From Actinoallomurus sp963799975 (lineage in GTDB: Bacteria; Actinomycetota; Actinomycetes; Streptosporangiales; Streptosporangiaceae), in contig CAWCZF010000002.1 in assembly GCA_963799975.1 (NCBI GenBank), positions 186,001-250,000 of the forward strand: DNA of 64,000 nt. Direction: 5' to 3'. The notes under the pieces were generated by a model. The model worked only from the letters and a program-made list of their open reading frames with translations. It made no database searches and was not told where the DNA came from. Within the stretch, counting starts at the first letter, position 1; every line of letters starts with the position of its first letter. Position numbers and translations under genes: made by a program. Positions 43,583 through 52,177 of the stretch are shown piece by piece.

Positions 43583-45730
43583 GTGGGTGTTCCTCCGGTC
43601 GCCAAACTTCCCGCCGCCACCAGCGTGTTTGCGGGAGTCGCGACGTATGGCCTCTTCATCTACGAGAACTGGGGCACCATTGAGCAGCTGTGGCGGGCCC
43701 ACGGCAGCGCGAAGGTGGACATCGACAAGCTGTCGCAAATGCGGAAAGCCACCGGCTTCGTGGCGAAGAACAACGACGAGCCAACCGGTCTGCAACAACA
43801 GCTTGAGGCGTTGTGGCCGCCCATCGACACGGCCTACAAGACACTCGTGCAAAAGGACGTGTGGGACGGAAGCGCGGCACGGAGCTTCCAGGACTGGTTC
43901 AACCGGCACAACCTCGTCGACGAATACAAGGCGTACCTGACCGAGCGATGCGCGGCGGTCGCCGAATTCCTCGACTCGGCCATCGAGCAGTCCAAGGAGA
44001 CTCAAAAGGCGCTCAAGCACCTCCTTGAGTTCCTCATCGGCTATCTCGTCCTCTTCTCCATTATGGCGATGTTCAACGCCCTTGAAGGGGTCATCCTTCG
44101 CCAGGAGGCCCGGCAACTCGCCGCTGTCGCGCTTCGCGCCGGCGGCCGCATGTTGCAGCTCTGGAGATCGTTCTGCGGTCTTTGCATCCGCGTGCTGCGC
44201 CTCGCCCGGCCGCTGTTCAAACCGTTCGTCGTCGAGGACGTGGCGGGGCAGCCCACCTTCCTGAAGGCGGTCGGCAGGCTGGGTGCCGCCCAGATCCGGT
44301 CCTCCACCTGGGCGATCGGCGGCGTCCTGTGGGGCAGCGCCGGAGCCACCGCGGTCTCCAGCAACATGATCCGCCACCAAGGGGTGAACCCCTTCGTGAG
44401 CTCACCGTCTGGCCTCGTGGACACCGTCGCCCTGTCGGTCATCGGCGCCGGGCTCAACGTTCCGATCGCCGACGCCATGTGGACCAAGCGGTTCTCGGAT
44501 CCGACCAAGCGTCTTTTCGGTGAGGGGCTCAACACGGCCTGGAACGGCAGGCTGAAGGCTCTGAACATGAGGCTCAGCACGGCCTGGGACATGGGTCCTG
44601 TCGTCGGGACCACGATCGCCGCCCCGGTTTACGCCATCGATCACTACTGGGATGGCGAGTCGGTTGGTGATTCGGCTCTGGCCGCCTTCGTCGACTGGGG
44701 TTCTCTGGGCCTTTATCTCGGCGGTCTCGGGAAAGTCCTTCCGAATGACGCCGTCGTCGGGGCTCGAGCACTGGACAATCCGCAGGCGTACGGGGTCTGG
44801 CACAACGCGGCGGTCGGAGATCTGCTGCCGGTGCAGGTCAATCGCATGCAATGGCGGCCTGCCGATCCGGTTCGCCTGACGACGGTGAAGATGCCGGATG
44901 GTTCCTTGTTGAAGGTGAACGACTCTGTAGTTCGGGTGCCGTCGGAATCGGTCGGCTGGACCAAGGTCGGCAAGGATGGGACCGTACTCACGCCGAGAAG
45001 GCTTGATGTCGTCGACAATCCGGCCGCGGCCGGTTACCGGCAGACGGAATCCGGTCTCTGGGTGCGGCCACAGGCCCCCCAGGGATGGACGAACGCCGTC
45101 AACGGGGTGCAGCGCGTTCCCGGAGTCGGCCAGTTCGTGTCCATGGTGAAGAACTTCGACGGTTACACCAAGGTCTCCTTCCTGGATATCGGTCACACCA
45201 CCGCCTACCGAGCGTTCTTCCCGTTCCCGCCGGGCCACGACGTCAGCATGGCGCCGCCCAAGCAGTACACGCCGCCCGCCACGACGGCGCTCCCCGGCCC
45301 GCCGGCCGGATGGCCCGTGGGCCTGCCGGCCGGTCACCCGGCCGGATCGCCGACGGTGCCGTTCGACTCGGCGGTGACGCCTCCACTGCCGGTGACACCG
45401 GGTACGCCGCCACCGCCACCTCCTCCACCTCCGCCGCCTCCGCCGCCGATCGAATACATCGGTGGCTGGGATCCCACCGAGGCCCAGCAGCCGATCATCA
45501 CGACGGGGTGGCACAAGGGCGACTACGGCTCCCTGTGGGACATCGCCGCCAAGGTCTACGGCGATCCGACCATGTACATCTACATCGAGCAGGATCCGCG
45601 CAACGCGGCACTGTTCAACGGCAACCCGGGCGGCTACGACGCCATCGCCATCGGCGAACCCATCTACGTCCCGGCGGTACCGAAAAAGACGCCGCCCAAG
45701 GGCGATCATGCGGCCGGAGCGGCCAACTGA
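43583..45730 (+). CDS. Large type VII-associated protein with WXG-like, membrane, polyproline and LysM-like parts
   Basis: A 715-residue protein from the GTG at 43583 behind AAGGAG. Residues ~60-140 are a helical WXG100-like region with VWDGSAARSFQDWF. FLIGYLVLFSIMAMFNALEG and later hydrophobic stretches (AIGGVLWGSAGATAV, TVALSVIGAGLNVPIADAM) suggest membrane contact. A run of 14 prolines precedes the C-terminal ~85 residues, where GDYGSLWDIAAKVYGDP and AIAIGEPIYVPAVP form a LysM-like peptidoglycan-binding module. It may span the wall or be a secreted effector. No ESX core gene (eccC, mycP) is in the window. Confidence 0.75.
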   Translation: MGVPPVAKLPAATSVFAGVATYGLFIYENWGTIEQLWRAHGSAKVDIDKLSQMRKATGFVAKNNDEPTGLQQQLEALWPPIDTAYKTLVQKDVWDGSAARSFQDWFNRHNLVDEYKAYLTERCAAVAEFLDSAIEQSKETQKALKHLLEFLIGYLVLFSIMAMFNALEGVILRQEARQLAAVALRAGGRMLQLWRSFCGLCIRVLRLARPLFKPFVVEDVAGQPTFLKAVGRLGAAQIRSSTWAIGGVLWGSAGATAVSSNMIRHQGVNPFVSSPSGLVDTVALSVIGAGLNVPIADAMWTKRFSDPTKRLFGEGLNTAWNGRLKALNMRLSTAWDMGPVVGTTIAAPVYAIDHYWDGESVGDSALAAFVDWGSLGLYLGGLGKVLPNDAVVGARALDNPQAYGVWHNAAVGDLLPVQVNRMQWRPADPVRLTTVKMPDGSLLKVNDSVVRVPSESVGWTKVGKDGTVLTPRRLDVVDNPAAAGYRQTESGLWVRPQAPQGWTNAVNGVQRVPGVGQFVSMVKNFDGYTKVSFLDIGHTTAYRAFFPFPPGHDVSMAPPKQYTPPATTALPGPPAGWPVGLPAGHPAGSPTVPFDSAVTPPLPVTPGTPPPPPPPPPPPPPPIEYIGGWDPTEAQQPIITTGWHKGDYGSLWDIAAKVYGDPTMYIYIEQDPRNAALFNGNPGGYDAIAIGEPIYVPAVPKKTPPKGDHAAGAAN

Positions 45731-45750
45731 CCTCAGGTCATGCACCGTCC

Positions 45751-45784
45751 GACGATCCACCCCGCCGGCGTGGGGTGGATCGTC
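45751..45784. terminator. Bidirectional hairpin terminator
   Basis: Arms GACGATCCACCCC (45751-45763) and GGGGTGGATCGTC (45772-45784) are perfect with an 8-base loop. It separates the convergent type VII-like and SDR genes. Confidence 0.8.
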
Positions 45785-45810
45785 CGGGCGCTCAGCGGTC
45801 GTCTTCCAGG

Positions 45811-46797
45811 TCAGCGCGCCGCCGTCGCGGCGGAGGAACCGGTCAGCCGCTCGCAGGCCGCCCACAGGCCCTCGCGGTCACGCGCGCTCTCCCTCGTCAG
45901 CGGCAGATAGTGGGTCGGGCGTGTACGGCGGTCGTGCCAGAACGCGCCGGTCACGTGACCCGGCTCCTCGGCCGCGCACAGCCAGACGACGGTGTCGGCG
46001 CCCTGTTCGGGCGAGCGGAGCAGCGGCCTGGTCAGCAGGCGGAACAGCGGCAGCGAGCCGGCCACGCCGGGGGTGTCCGCCCAGCCGGGGTGGACGCTGT
46101 GCACGGAGATGCCGTCGGGGGCGAGCCGCTCGGCCCACTGCTCGGCGAGCACGACCTGCATCCGTTTCGTGCGTGCGTACGCGACGCCGCCCCGATAGTC
46201 GCCGCGCTCGTACTGCAGATCGTCGGCGGACAGGCGCTGGGCGTACATCCCGCCCGATGACACCCAGACGATCCGTGCGTCACCGCTCGCCCGCAGGCTC
46301 GGCAGCAGCGCCGCGGTGAGCGCGAACGGCCCGAGCACGTGGGTGGCGAAGGCCAGTTCGTTCCCCTGGCGGGTGGTCGTGCGCCGCTCGGGATAGACGC
46401 CCGCGTTGTGCACGAGCAGGTCCAGGACCGGGACGCGGTCGGCGAAGTCCGCGGCGAAGTCGCGTATCCGCTCCAGATCGCCGACGTCGCACACCTCGAG
46501 GGCCAGGTCCGCGCCGGGAACGGCCGCGGCGATCTCGGCGGCCGCCGCCTGACCGCGGCTCCGGTCACGTACGAGCAGGCGCACGCTCGCACCGAGCCGG
46601 GCCAGACCGGCGGCGGTGGCCTTGCCGAGCCCGGAGTTCGCGCCGGTCACCAGGGCGACGCGTCCCGTGAGCGAACCGGGCGCCGGCTCATCGCCCCAGC
46701 CCAGGGAGCGCACGTGGTAGCCGACACGGGTGTAGCCGAGCACGATCCCACGGTCCATCGCCACGTCGATGACCGCGCGCGCCCTGTCCATGCACAT
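45811..46797 (-). CDS. SDR-family oxidoreductase (DHRS12/retinol-dehydrogenase-like)
   Basis: A 328-residue protein; a second ATG lies two codons in. VALVTGANSGLGKATAAGL is the NAD(P) Rossmann motif, LLVHNAGVY the NAG motif, IVWVSSGGMY the Ser, and AYARTKRM gives the catalytic YxxxK. The N-terminal extension of ~40 residues (GYTRVGYHVRSLGWGDE) and the late FWHDRRTRPTHYLP match DHRS12-like proteins. The substrate is unknown; lipid-like carbonyls are typical. Confidence 0.88.
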   Translation of the reverse strand: MCMDRARAVIDVAMDRGIVLGYTRVGYHVRSLGWGDEPAPGSLTGRVALVTGANSGLGKATAAGLARLGASVRLLVRDRSRGQAAAAEIAAAVPGADLALEVCDVGDLERIRDFAADFADRVPVLDLLVHNAGVYPERRTTTRQGNELAFATHVLGPFALTAALLPSLRASGDARIVWVSSGGMYAQRLSADDLQYERGDYRGGVAYARTKRMQVVLAEQWAERLAPDGISVHSVHPGWADTPGVAGSLPLFRLLTRPLLRSPEQGADTVVWLCAAEEPGHVTGAFWHDRRTRPTHYLPLTRESARDREGLWAACERLTGSSAATAAR

Positions 46798-46947
46798 GGG
46801 AACGACCTACCCGGCGTCCGCGGCCTCGACCCCGCCGTCATGCTCCGGCGGTGCCGAGCCGCGCGAGAACGCGGCGTTCGGCGCGAACACGCAGGTCGCG
46901 GCCGCCGAACTCGGAGCGTGGCTGGATCGTTCCAGCTCTCTCCGCGG

Positions 46948-47481
46948 TCAACGGCGCGTGGCGGCGCCCCGGCTCGACGCGAGGATGCGCTCGACGTCCA
47001 TCAGGTGGTGCCGACTCTCGTGTACGGCCCGCTTGGCGATCTCCTCGATCGTCCGGCGCTCCCCGGCGCGTACGCCGTGCAGCGACCACTGCTCCGGGTG
47101 TACGCCGTCGAGTGTCGCCGCGAGCTGCTCGGCGCACGTGTCGAGCCCGGCCGCAAGGTCCCTCGGGTCGAGACGGTCATACCCCTCGCGTTCGACGACG
47201 GCGTCGTGGTCGATCACCTCCAGATCGGCTCCGGGCCCCTTGAGCACGGACCGTACGCGCCGGTCGAACAGCGCGTACACGTCACGCAGGTGCCCGGCGT
47301 ACTCCAGCGGCGACCACACTCCGCTGCGCGGGCGCAGGCGGGCGCGGGCACGCCGGGCCTCATCGGCGGCGCTGCCGATGAGCCATTGCCGGTGCAGGGC
47401 GGCGAGCCGGCGGATCAGGTCCGGTGTCTCCTCCGCCTCGATCGCGGTCGGCTCGAAGCCGCACTCCGCGCAGGTCTTCAT
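46948..47481 (-). CDS. DinB-family protein
   Basis: A 177-residue four-helix protein. It begins MKTCAECGF with a short CxxC, followed by WSPLEYAGHLRDVYALFDRR and, near the C terminus, AKRAVHESRHHLMDVERIL. The His residues in YAGHLRD and HESRHH are the three metal ligands of the DinB/YfiT superfamily, which includes thiol-dependent S-transferases that use mycothiol or bacillithiol. The substrate is unknown. Confidence 0.88.
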   Translation of the reverse strand: MKTCAECGFEPTAIEAEETPDLIRRLAALHRQWLIGSAADEARRARARLRPRSGVWSPLEYAGHLRDVYALFDRRVRSVLKGPGADLEVIDHDAVVEREGYDRLDPRDLAAGLDTCAEQLAATLDGVHPEQWSLHGVRAGERRTIEEIAKRAVHESRHHLMDVERILASSRGAATRR

Positions 47482-47559
47482 GACTAAGAGTGTTCCACCC
47501 GACGCGCGAATTCAATGGTTCTGATCAGCCGGATCCACCCGGCGGCCCGGCCCGGCGCC

Positions 47560-48504
47560 TCAGCACCCGATCTGGGCGTACGCCTGCTTGGGACGCTCGA
47601 CGCCGGCGGTGTCGCGTCGCAGCCAGCCACGTTCACGAGCGAGCTTCATCGCGCACTCGACGACCCCGCGTACGTGCAGGGAGTCGTCGTCGGTGCGCCA
47701 CAGCACCGACCACGGATACACGGCCTCGGGTCCGACCAGCCGGCGCCACACCACCTGCGGCGACAGCGGCGCGCCCGAGGCGGGGACGCAGTAGACGCAG
47801 CGCCCGCGGCTGACCGGCAGGAGCGCGCCGTGGACGTGGTCGCTGCTGCCGGGGTACAGCGTGGGCACGACGTCGGCGGACCGGCACAGCTCAGTGACGA
47901 TCTGGTTGAACTCGGGCGCCTCGTCGTCGTCGGACATCATGACGCGTTCACCGGCGAGCATCTTCACCGGCACGGCGTCGAGCATGGCGAAGCGGTGGTG
48001 TGCCGAGACCAGCACCCCGAGCCGGTCCAGCCGGAACACCTTGGACGCGATCTCGGGCGGGGTCAGGAAGGCGCGGCCGAAGCCGACGTCGAGCCGGCCG
48101 TCGCTCAGCCATTGGTATTGCTGGGTGAAACTGGCGCGTACCTGGTCGATCTTCAGCTCCGGGAAACGCTCCTGCACTTCATTGAGCACCAGCGGCATCG
48201 AATCGTAGGAGGGGTCGAGGATGCCGACGCGAAGGGTGGGCCGCTCCTCCTCGTTCCTGGCGAGCGCGACCGCGCGGTCGACCTGGGAGAGGATCTTCCT
48301 GGCCTCGCCGAGGAACGCCTTTCCCCGGCAGGTGAGCTGGACGTGGTGGGTGCTGCGGTCTAGGAGGCGTACGCCCAGCTCACGTTCGAGCAGGCGCAGC
48401 TGCTGACTGAGTGCGGATTGGCCGATGTGGTGGCGTTGAGCCGCCCGTCCGAAGTGCAGCTCCTCAGCGAGAATCACGAAGTAACGCAGCTGGCGAAGTT
48501 CCAC
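47560..48504 (-). CDS. LysR-family regulator of the downstream cluster
   Basis: A 314-residue protein; the GTG at 48504 is chosen because GGGGAG lies six bases upstream and the family begins MELRQLRYF. The helix-turn-helix is ELRQLRYFVILAEELHFGRA, then AQRHHIGQSALSQQLRLLERELG. The effector domain follows (LRVGILDPSYDSMPLVLNEV, VGFGRAFLTPPEIASKVFRL). It is divergent from the RraA-like gene over a 332-bp gap, the usual LysR layout, so it most likely activates the cluster in response to a pathway metabolite. Confidence 0.92.
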   Translation of the reverse strand: MELRQLRYFVILAEELHFGRAAQRHHIGQSALSQQLRLLERELGVRLLDRSTHHVQLTCRGKAFLGEARKILSQVDRAVALARNEEERPTLRVGILDPSYDSMPLVLNEVQERFPELKIDQVRASFTQQYQWLSDGRLDVGFGRAFLTPPEIASKVFRLDRLGVLVSAHHRFAMLDAVPVKMLAGERVMMSDDDEAPEFNQIVTELCRSADVVPTLYPGSSDHVHGALLPVSRGRCVYCVPASGAPLSPQVVWRRLVGPEAVYPWSVLWRTDDDSLHVRGVVECAMKLARERGWLRRDTAGVERPKQAYAQIGC

Positions 48505-48836
48505 GCACACTCCCCAACGACTGGACCAATAGTTTACCGACGTGATTATGCAACAGGCGGCCCATGTACTCAGCGATACCGGAACATTACTGATAGTCAG
48601 CCTTCCTGTCTTGATCAAGAAGACTGCTGATCATTTCTCACCGCTCACGAGCCGAAGCCGCTCGTAAGACTCCAGTTATTGGCAGGTGAGATGACGTGTT
48701 CTGGTATCGTAATTTCCGTTATGAATCGCCTTGACTTTAACTATTGACCAACTTGTCGAAAAAGGGGGACCAGCGGGTGTCAGGGCACGGAACACTGACC
48801 GGATTCGGCCAGCGAACGACCACCCGAGGGCGCGAC
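48505..48836. promoter_or_regulatory. Divergent LysR control region
   Basis: A 332-bp gap without genes and clearly less GC-rich than its surroundings. It holds the perfect 12-base palindrome TCTTGATCAAGA (48609-48620) as a candidate LysR-bound site, and TTGACT (48731-48736), a possible -35 for the RraA-like gene with only a weak -10. The exact promoters are not certain. Confidence 0.45.
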
Positions 48837-49469
48837 ATGGACGTTGACGATCTTTTGGATGTAGTGACCGTCTGCGAAATCTCCGACTCCTGTGATCAAC
48901 TCGGCGTTCCGTGCGCGCGTACAGGAGAGATCAAACCCGTCTACTCCGGATGCGCTCCCTTCGCCGGCACGATCACCACGATCAAGCTCCGGCCCGGCCA
49001 GGGCACGCGGCTCGGATCCCTCGTCAAGATCTTCGAGGACACCGGGGACGACGCGGTCCTCATCGACTTAGCCGGGCGCACGGACGTGCAGTGCTGGGGC
49101 ACCGTGCTCGCCACGGCGGCCATGCGCCTGGGCGTACGTGCCGCTCTGGTCAACGGCGCCGCGCGTGACGCCGACCAACTCGCAGCGCTCGGTTTTCCGA
49201 CCTTCGCGCGCGGCACCCATCCCGCGAGCATGCGGGGCCGGCTGGCCCTGACCGACGTGGGCTGCGACGTCGTCGTCGACGGCCTGCCGGTGGTCTCCGG
49301 GTGCGCGGTCGCGGCCGACTCGAACGGCGTGGTGTTCTTCCCGCGTGAGCACGCCGACAAGGTCTTCGATTTCGCTCGGCAAATCGCCGCGGCGGAGCAG
49401 CGGCTGCTTGATCGGATCCGCAGTGTCAGCCGCCCGACCGCCGAAGCGCTGGACACCATACTCCCCTGA
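48837..49469 (+). CDS. RraA-like protein (HMG/oxaloacetate aldolase family)
   Basis: A 210-residue protein from the ATG at 48837 (GAGGG upstream). ISDSCDQLGV, FAGTITTIKL, VLIDLAGRTDVQCWGTVLATAAMRLGVRAALVNGAARDADQL and FPTFARGTHPASMRGR are the RraA/HMG aldolase motifs, with the conserved R110-D111 of the active site. Members cleave 4-carboxy-4-hydroxy-2-oxoacids or decarboxylate oxaloacetate. Codon 78 is TTA. It is the first gene after the LysR regulator and 20 bp before the DUF2817 gene, so it opens the operon. Oxaloacetate/aspartate-type chemistry would suit the aspartate-pathway genes nearby (inference). Confidence 0.88.
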   Translation: MDVDDLLDVVTVCEISDSCDQLGVPCARTGEIKPVYSGCAPFAGTITTIKLRPGQGTRLGSLVKIFEDTGDDAVLIDLAGRTDVQCWGTVLATAAMRLGVRAALVNGAARDADQLAALGFPTFARGTHPASMRGRLALTDVGCDVVVDGLPVVSGCAVAADSNGVVFFPREHADKVFDFARQIAAAEQRLLDRIRSVSRPTAEALDTILP

Positions 49470-49489
49470 GAAGGAACGGCGGTCACAGG

Positions 49490-50584
49490 ATGAGCTACAC
49501 GGCACAGTTCGCCCAGACCTACACGCAGGCCCGCGAGATGTTCGTGGAGGCGGCCGAACTGGCCGGCGCGGAGATGACCTCTTTCCTCAATGACTGCGGG
49601 AAAGCGCCGGACGGCGGCGAACTGCGCACCGATGTCGCCTGGATCGGTCCCCGCGACGCCGATTCCGTGCTCGTACTGGTCTCCGGCACGCACGGCGTCG
49701 AGGGATTCTGTGGCTCCGCCTGTCAGATCGGATTTCTCCGCGAATCCATTCTTGATAAAGTCCCGGCCGGAACCGCGGTCCTGCTGGTTCACGCGCTCAA
49801 TCCGTACGGCTTCGCCTATCAGCGGCGGGTCAACGAGGACAACATCGACCTCAACCGGAATTTCGTGGACCACGACGCCCCGCCGCACAACCCGGACTAC
49901 GACGAACTGCACGCCGCGCTGGTCCCCGCCTCGTGGACCGGCCCGGAGAAGGCCGAGGCGAACGGCTTCCTCGCCAAGATCGGCGGGGAGCGCGGGCTGC
50001 GCTACCTCCAGCAGTCGATCACCCGCGGGCAGTACCGCCATGCCGACGGCCTCTTCTACGGCGGCACGTCCCCGGCCTGGTCCCACCGACTGCTCCGGAC
50101 GATCGTCCACGACCACCTGATGGGGACCCCGCGCATCTCCTACATCGATCTGCACACCGGCCTGGGTCCCCGCGGCTACGGCGAGCCGATCTTCCGCGGC
50201 GGGCTGGACAGCGGCGCACTCGACCGTGCCCGCGCGTGGTACGGCGACGATCTGACGATGTCGGAGGACGGGACGTCCAGCTCCACGCCGATCATCGGCA
50301 ACACGGCGAGCCTGGTCGCCCGCGAACTGTCGCCCGAGCAGGAGCTCACCGCCATCACGCTCGAGTTCGGCACGCTTCCCGGCTCCCAGGTCCTGGACGC
50401 CCTGCGCGCCGACAACTGGCTGCACCTGCAGGCCGATCCGGACCCGGAGCTCGCGGCGAGCATCAAGCAGCAGATACGGAACGCCTTCTACCCGTCGGCG
50501 TGCGACTGGCGCAGCTCCGTCTGGTCGCGCGCCAAAGAGATCTTCGCGCGGGCCTCCTCGGTCGCCCGCCCCGTGGTCGACTGA
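49490..50584 (+). CDS. DUF2817 zinc hydrolase (M14 carboxypeptidase-like)
   Basis: A 364-residue protein. VLVLVSGTHGVEGFCGS gives the zinc ligands H68 and E71 (HxxE as in M14), NEDNIDLNRNF the Asn/Arg carboxylate-binding stretch, and YIDLHTGLG the third His. The family is annotated as DUF2817 and is related to M14 peptidases and succinylglutamate desuccinylase-type deacylases. In this context it could remove a protecting or carrier group, or trim a peptide (inference). It is co-transcribed with the RraA-like gene. Confidence 0.88.
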   Translation: MSYTAQFAQTYTQAREMFVEAAELAGAEMTSFLNDCGKAPDGGELRTDVAWIGPRDADSVLVLVSGTHGVEGFCGSACQIGFLRESILDKVPAGTAVLLVHALNPYGFAYQRRVNEDNIDLNRNFVDHDAPPHNPDYDELHAALVPASWTGPEKAEANGFLAKIGGERGLRYLQQSITRGQYRHADGLFYGGTSPAWSHRLLRTIVHDHLMGTPRISYIDLHTGLGPRGYGEPIFRGGLDSGALDRARAWYGDDLTMSEDGTSSSTPIIGNTASLVARELSPEQELTAITLEFGTLPGSQVLDALRADNWLHLQADPDPELAASIKQQIRNAFYPSACDWRSSVWSRAKEIFARASSVARPVVD

Positions 50585-50644
50585 CCCGTGGTCGACTGAC
50601 CCGTGGTCGACCGACCCGCGGGTGACCGACCCCTGGTCGGCTGA
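50571..50644. repeat. Degenerate 15-bp tandem repeat
   Basis: About five head-to-tail units of a CCGTGGTCGACTGAC-type 15-mer start in the last codons of the DUF2817 gene and run into the gap; the first two are nearly identical and later ones drift. The repeat grows from the gene end, which suggests slippage. Confidence 0.8.
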
Positions 50645-51130
50645 CGCGGACTCACCCTGCTCACCGTGGCCGGCCGGCCCGTCACCACGGCCGGCCGAGG
50701 TGGACTCGTCGCGGCCGGTCGCGCGCAGAGCGCGGCCGGCCGCGACGCATGTCCGGCCCGGACCACGGCCCGTCGTGCCGCGTCCCCGGCCCGAGCCGTA
50801 GCCGATCGTGCCCCGCGGCCGGCCACGACCACGACCGTCACCGGTCGTGCCGCTTCCACGGCGTACGACGCGGCGGGCCGTGACATATGTGCGACGCACA
50901 GCGACGCACCAAATCATCACTAAAGCAGCAAACGGCAGCGTGCTCGCGCAGAGTGGCCGCTTGCTGCTCTTAGTCATATTTCTGAATTCCGCCCCTATAA
51001 GCCGACATGTAACTAGTTATAGCGGTTATTCTCGCCTCGAACATCGACAAGGCCGGGACCGGCCACGTCCCGGTCTTCCTCTCTCGGTGGCGCATGGGCG
51101 TCGCCGCTCTCACCGAAAGGAAGGTGCGTG
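50585..51130. other. 546-bp gap: GC-rich repeats, then AT-rich leader
   Basis: The first ~300 bp are low-complexity GC-rich DNA built of short words such as GGCCGG, ACGACC and CGTGCCGC in both orientations, with no credible gene. The segment 50900-51060 is markedly AT-richer and must carry the promoter of the ASADH-aspartokinase operon. The arms AGCAGCAA (50924-50931) and TTGCTGCT (50961-50968) form a perfect 8-bp stem there. Confidence 0.6.
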
Positions 51131-52177
51131 ATGCTGCGCACAGCCGTCGTGGGTGCAACTGGAGCCGTGGGGCGTGAGCTTCTCGCCCTGCTGACCCGGC
51201 CCGGTATGCCTCCCCTACACGTGCTGCCGGTCGCGTCCGCACGCTCAGCGGGGGTCGACTTAGGCGCCCAGCTCGGGCTAGAAGCGCGGATCGAACCGGT
51301 CCGCGCACTCGATGACGTGGACTTCACGGCCATCGACCTGGTCTTTTTCGCAGCCGGCGCGGAGGTGAGCCGCCGCGTCGCGGAGAAGGCCGCGGCGTCC
51401 GGCTGCCTCGTCATCGACAACAGCTCCGCCTTCCGTACGCGTGACGACGTCCCGCTCACGGTTCCCCAGGTCAACCCCGAATCTCTACGAAACCGCCCGG
51501 TGTCGGGCATCGTCGCCAATCCGAACTGCTCGACGATCCAACTGGTACGCGCCCTGCACCCGATCCACCGGCTGGCCACGCTGCGCCGGGTGTTCGTCTC
51601 GACGTACCAGGCGGCGTCGGGCGGCGGTATGCGGGGGCTTGGCGAACTCGCCGACGACAGCCGGTCGGTCCTGGACGGAAAGGGTGACGACCTGGTTCCG
51701 GGCCGGTTCGGGCCGCCGCTCGCGTTCGACCTGGTCCCCCAGATCGGATTGCTGGACGACCACGGCGCCGCCCACGAAGAACGCAAGCTCCGATCGGAAC
51801 CTAGGAAGATCATGAGTCTGCCGGATCTGAGAGTCGATGCCACCGCCGTACGCGTCCCGGTCTTCCACTGCCATTCCGAGTCCGTGCACGTCGACGTCGA
51901 GCGGCCGGTCTCGGCCGCCGAGGCGGAGGACGCGCTCGCCGCGACGGAGGGCATCCGGCTCTACCGGTCGGGCGACACTCCCTCCTGCCCCTCGCCACGT
52001 ACGGTCGAGGCGTCCGGCGAGGGCCGCGCACTCGTCCACGTGGGACGGGTACGGGTGGATGAGTCACAGCCCGATTCGCTGGCCATGTGGGTGGTCGCGG
52101 ACAACCTCTGGGTCGGTGCGGCGTACAACGCGGTCGACATCATGACGACCGCTCTCGAGTACGGATGGCTCGGCTGA
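51131..52177 (+). CDS. asd: Aspartate-semialdehyde dehydrogenase
   Basis: A 348-residue protein; ATG 51131 follows AAGGAAGG. VVGATGAVGRELLALL is the NADP-binding motif, ANPNCSTIQ places the catalytic Cys at 133, and RVPVFHCHSESVHVDVE contains the active-site His. It reduces aspartyl phosphate to aspartate semialdehyde. Codon 44 is TTA. It overlaps the aspartokinase gene by one base (TGATG), so the two enzymes are made together. Housekeeping copies normally sit elsewhere, so this pair probably supplies a dedicated precursor pool for the cluster. Confidence 0.92.
   Translation: MLRTAVVGATGAVGRELLALLTRPGMPPLHVLPVASARSAGVDLGAQLGLEARIEPVRALDDVDFTAIDLVFFAAGAEVSRRVAEKAAASGCLVIDNSSAFRTRDDVPLTVPQVNPESLRNRPVSGIVANPNCSTIQLVRALHPIHRLATLRRVFVSTYQAASGGGMRGLGELADDSRSVLDGKGDDLVPGRFGPPLAFDLVPQIGLLDDHGAAHEERKLRSEPRKIMSLPDLRVDATAVRVPVFHCHSESVHVDVERPVSAAEAEDALAATEGIRLYRSGDTPSCPSPRTVEASGEGRALVHVGRVRVDESQPDSLAMWVVADNLWVGAAYNAVDIMTTALEYGWLG

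Noticed and set aside
48941..50977. A long antisense reading frame of ~680 codons opposite the RraA-like and DUF2817 genes
   Set aside because: Its sequence is low-complexity Gly/Arg/Asp-rich and it mirrors two clear genes; GC-rich DNA gives such antisense frames by chance.
50900..51130. Lysine or other riboswitch before the ASADH-aspartokinase operon
   Set aside because: Only one simple 8-bp stem is visible; no conserved lysine-riboswitch core could be seen.
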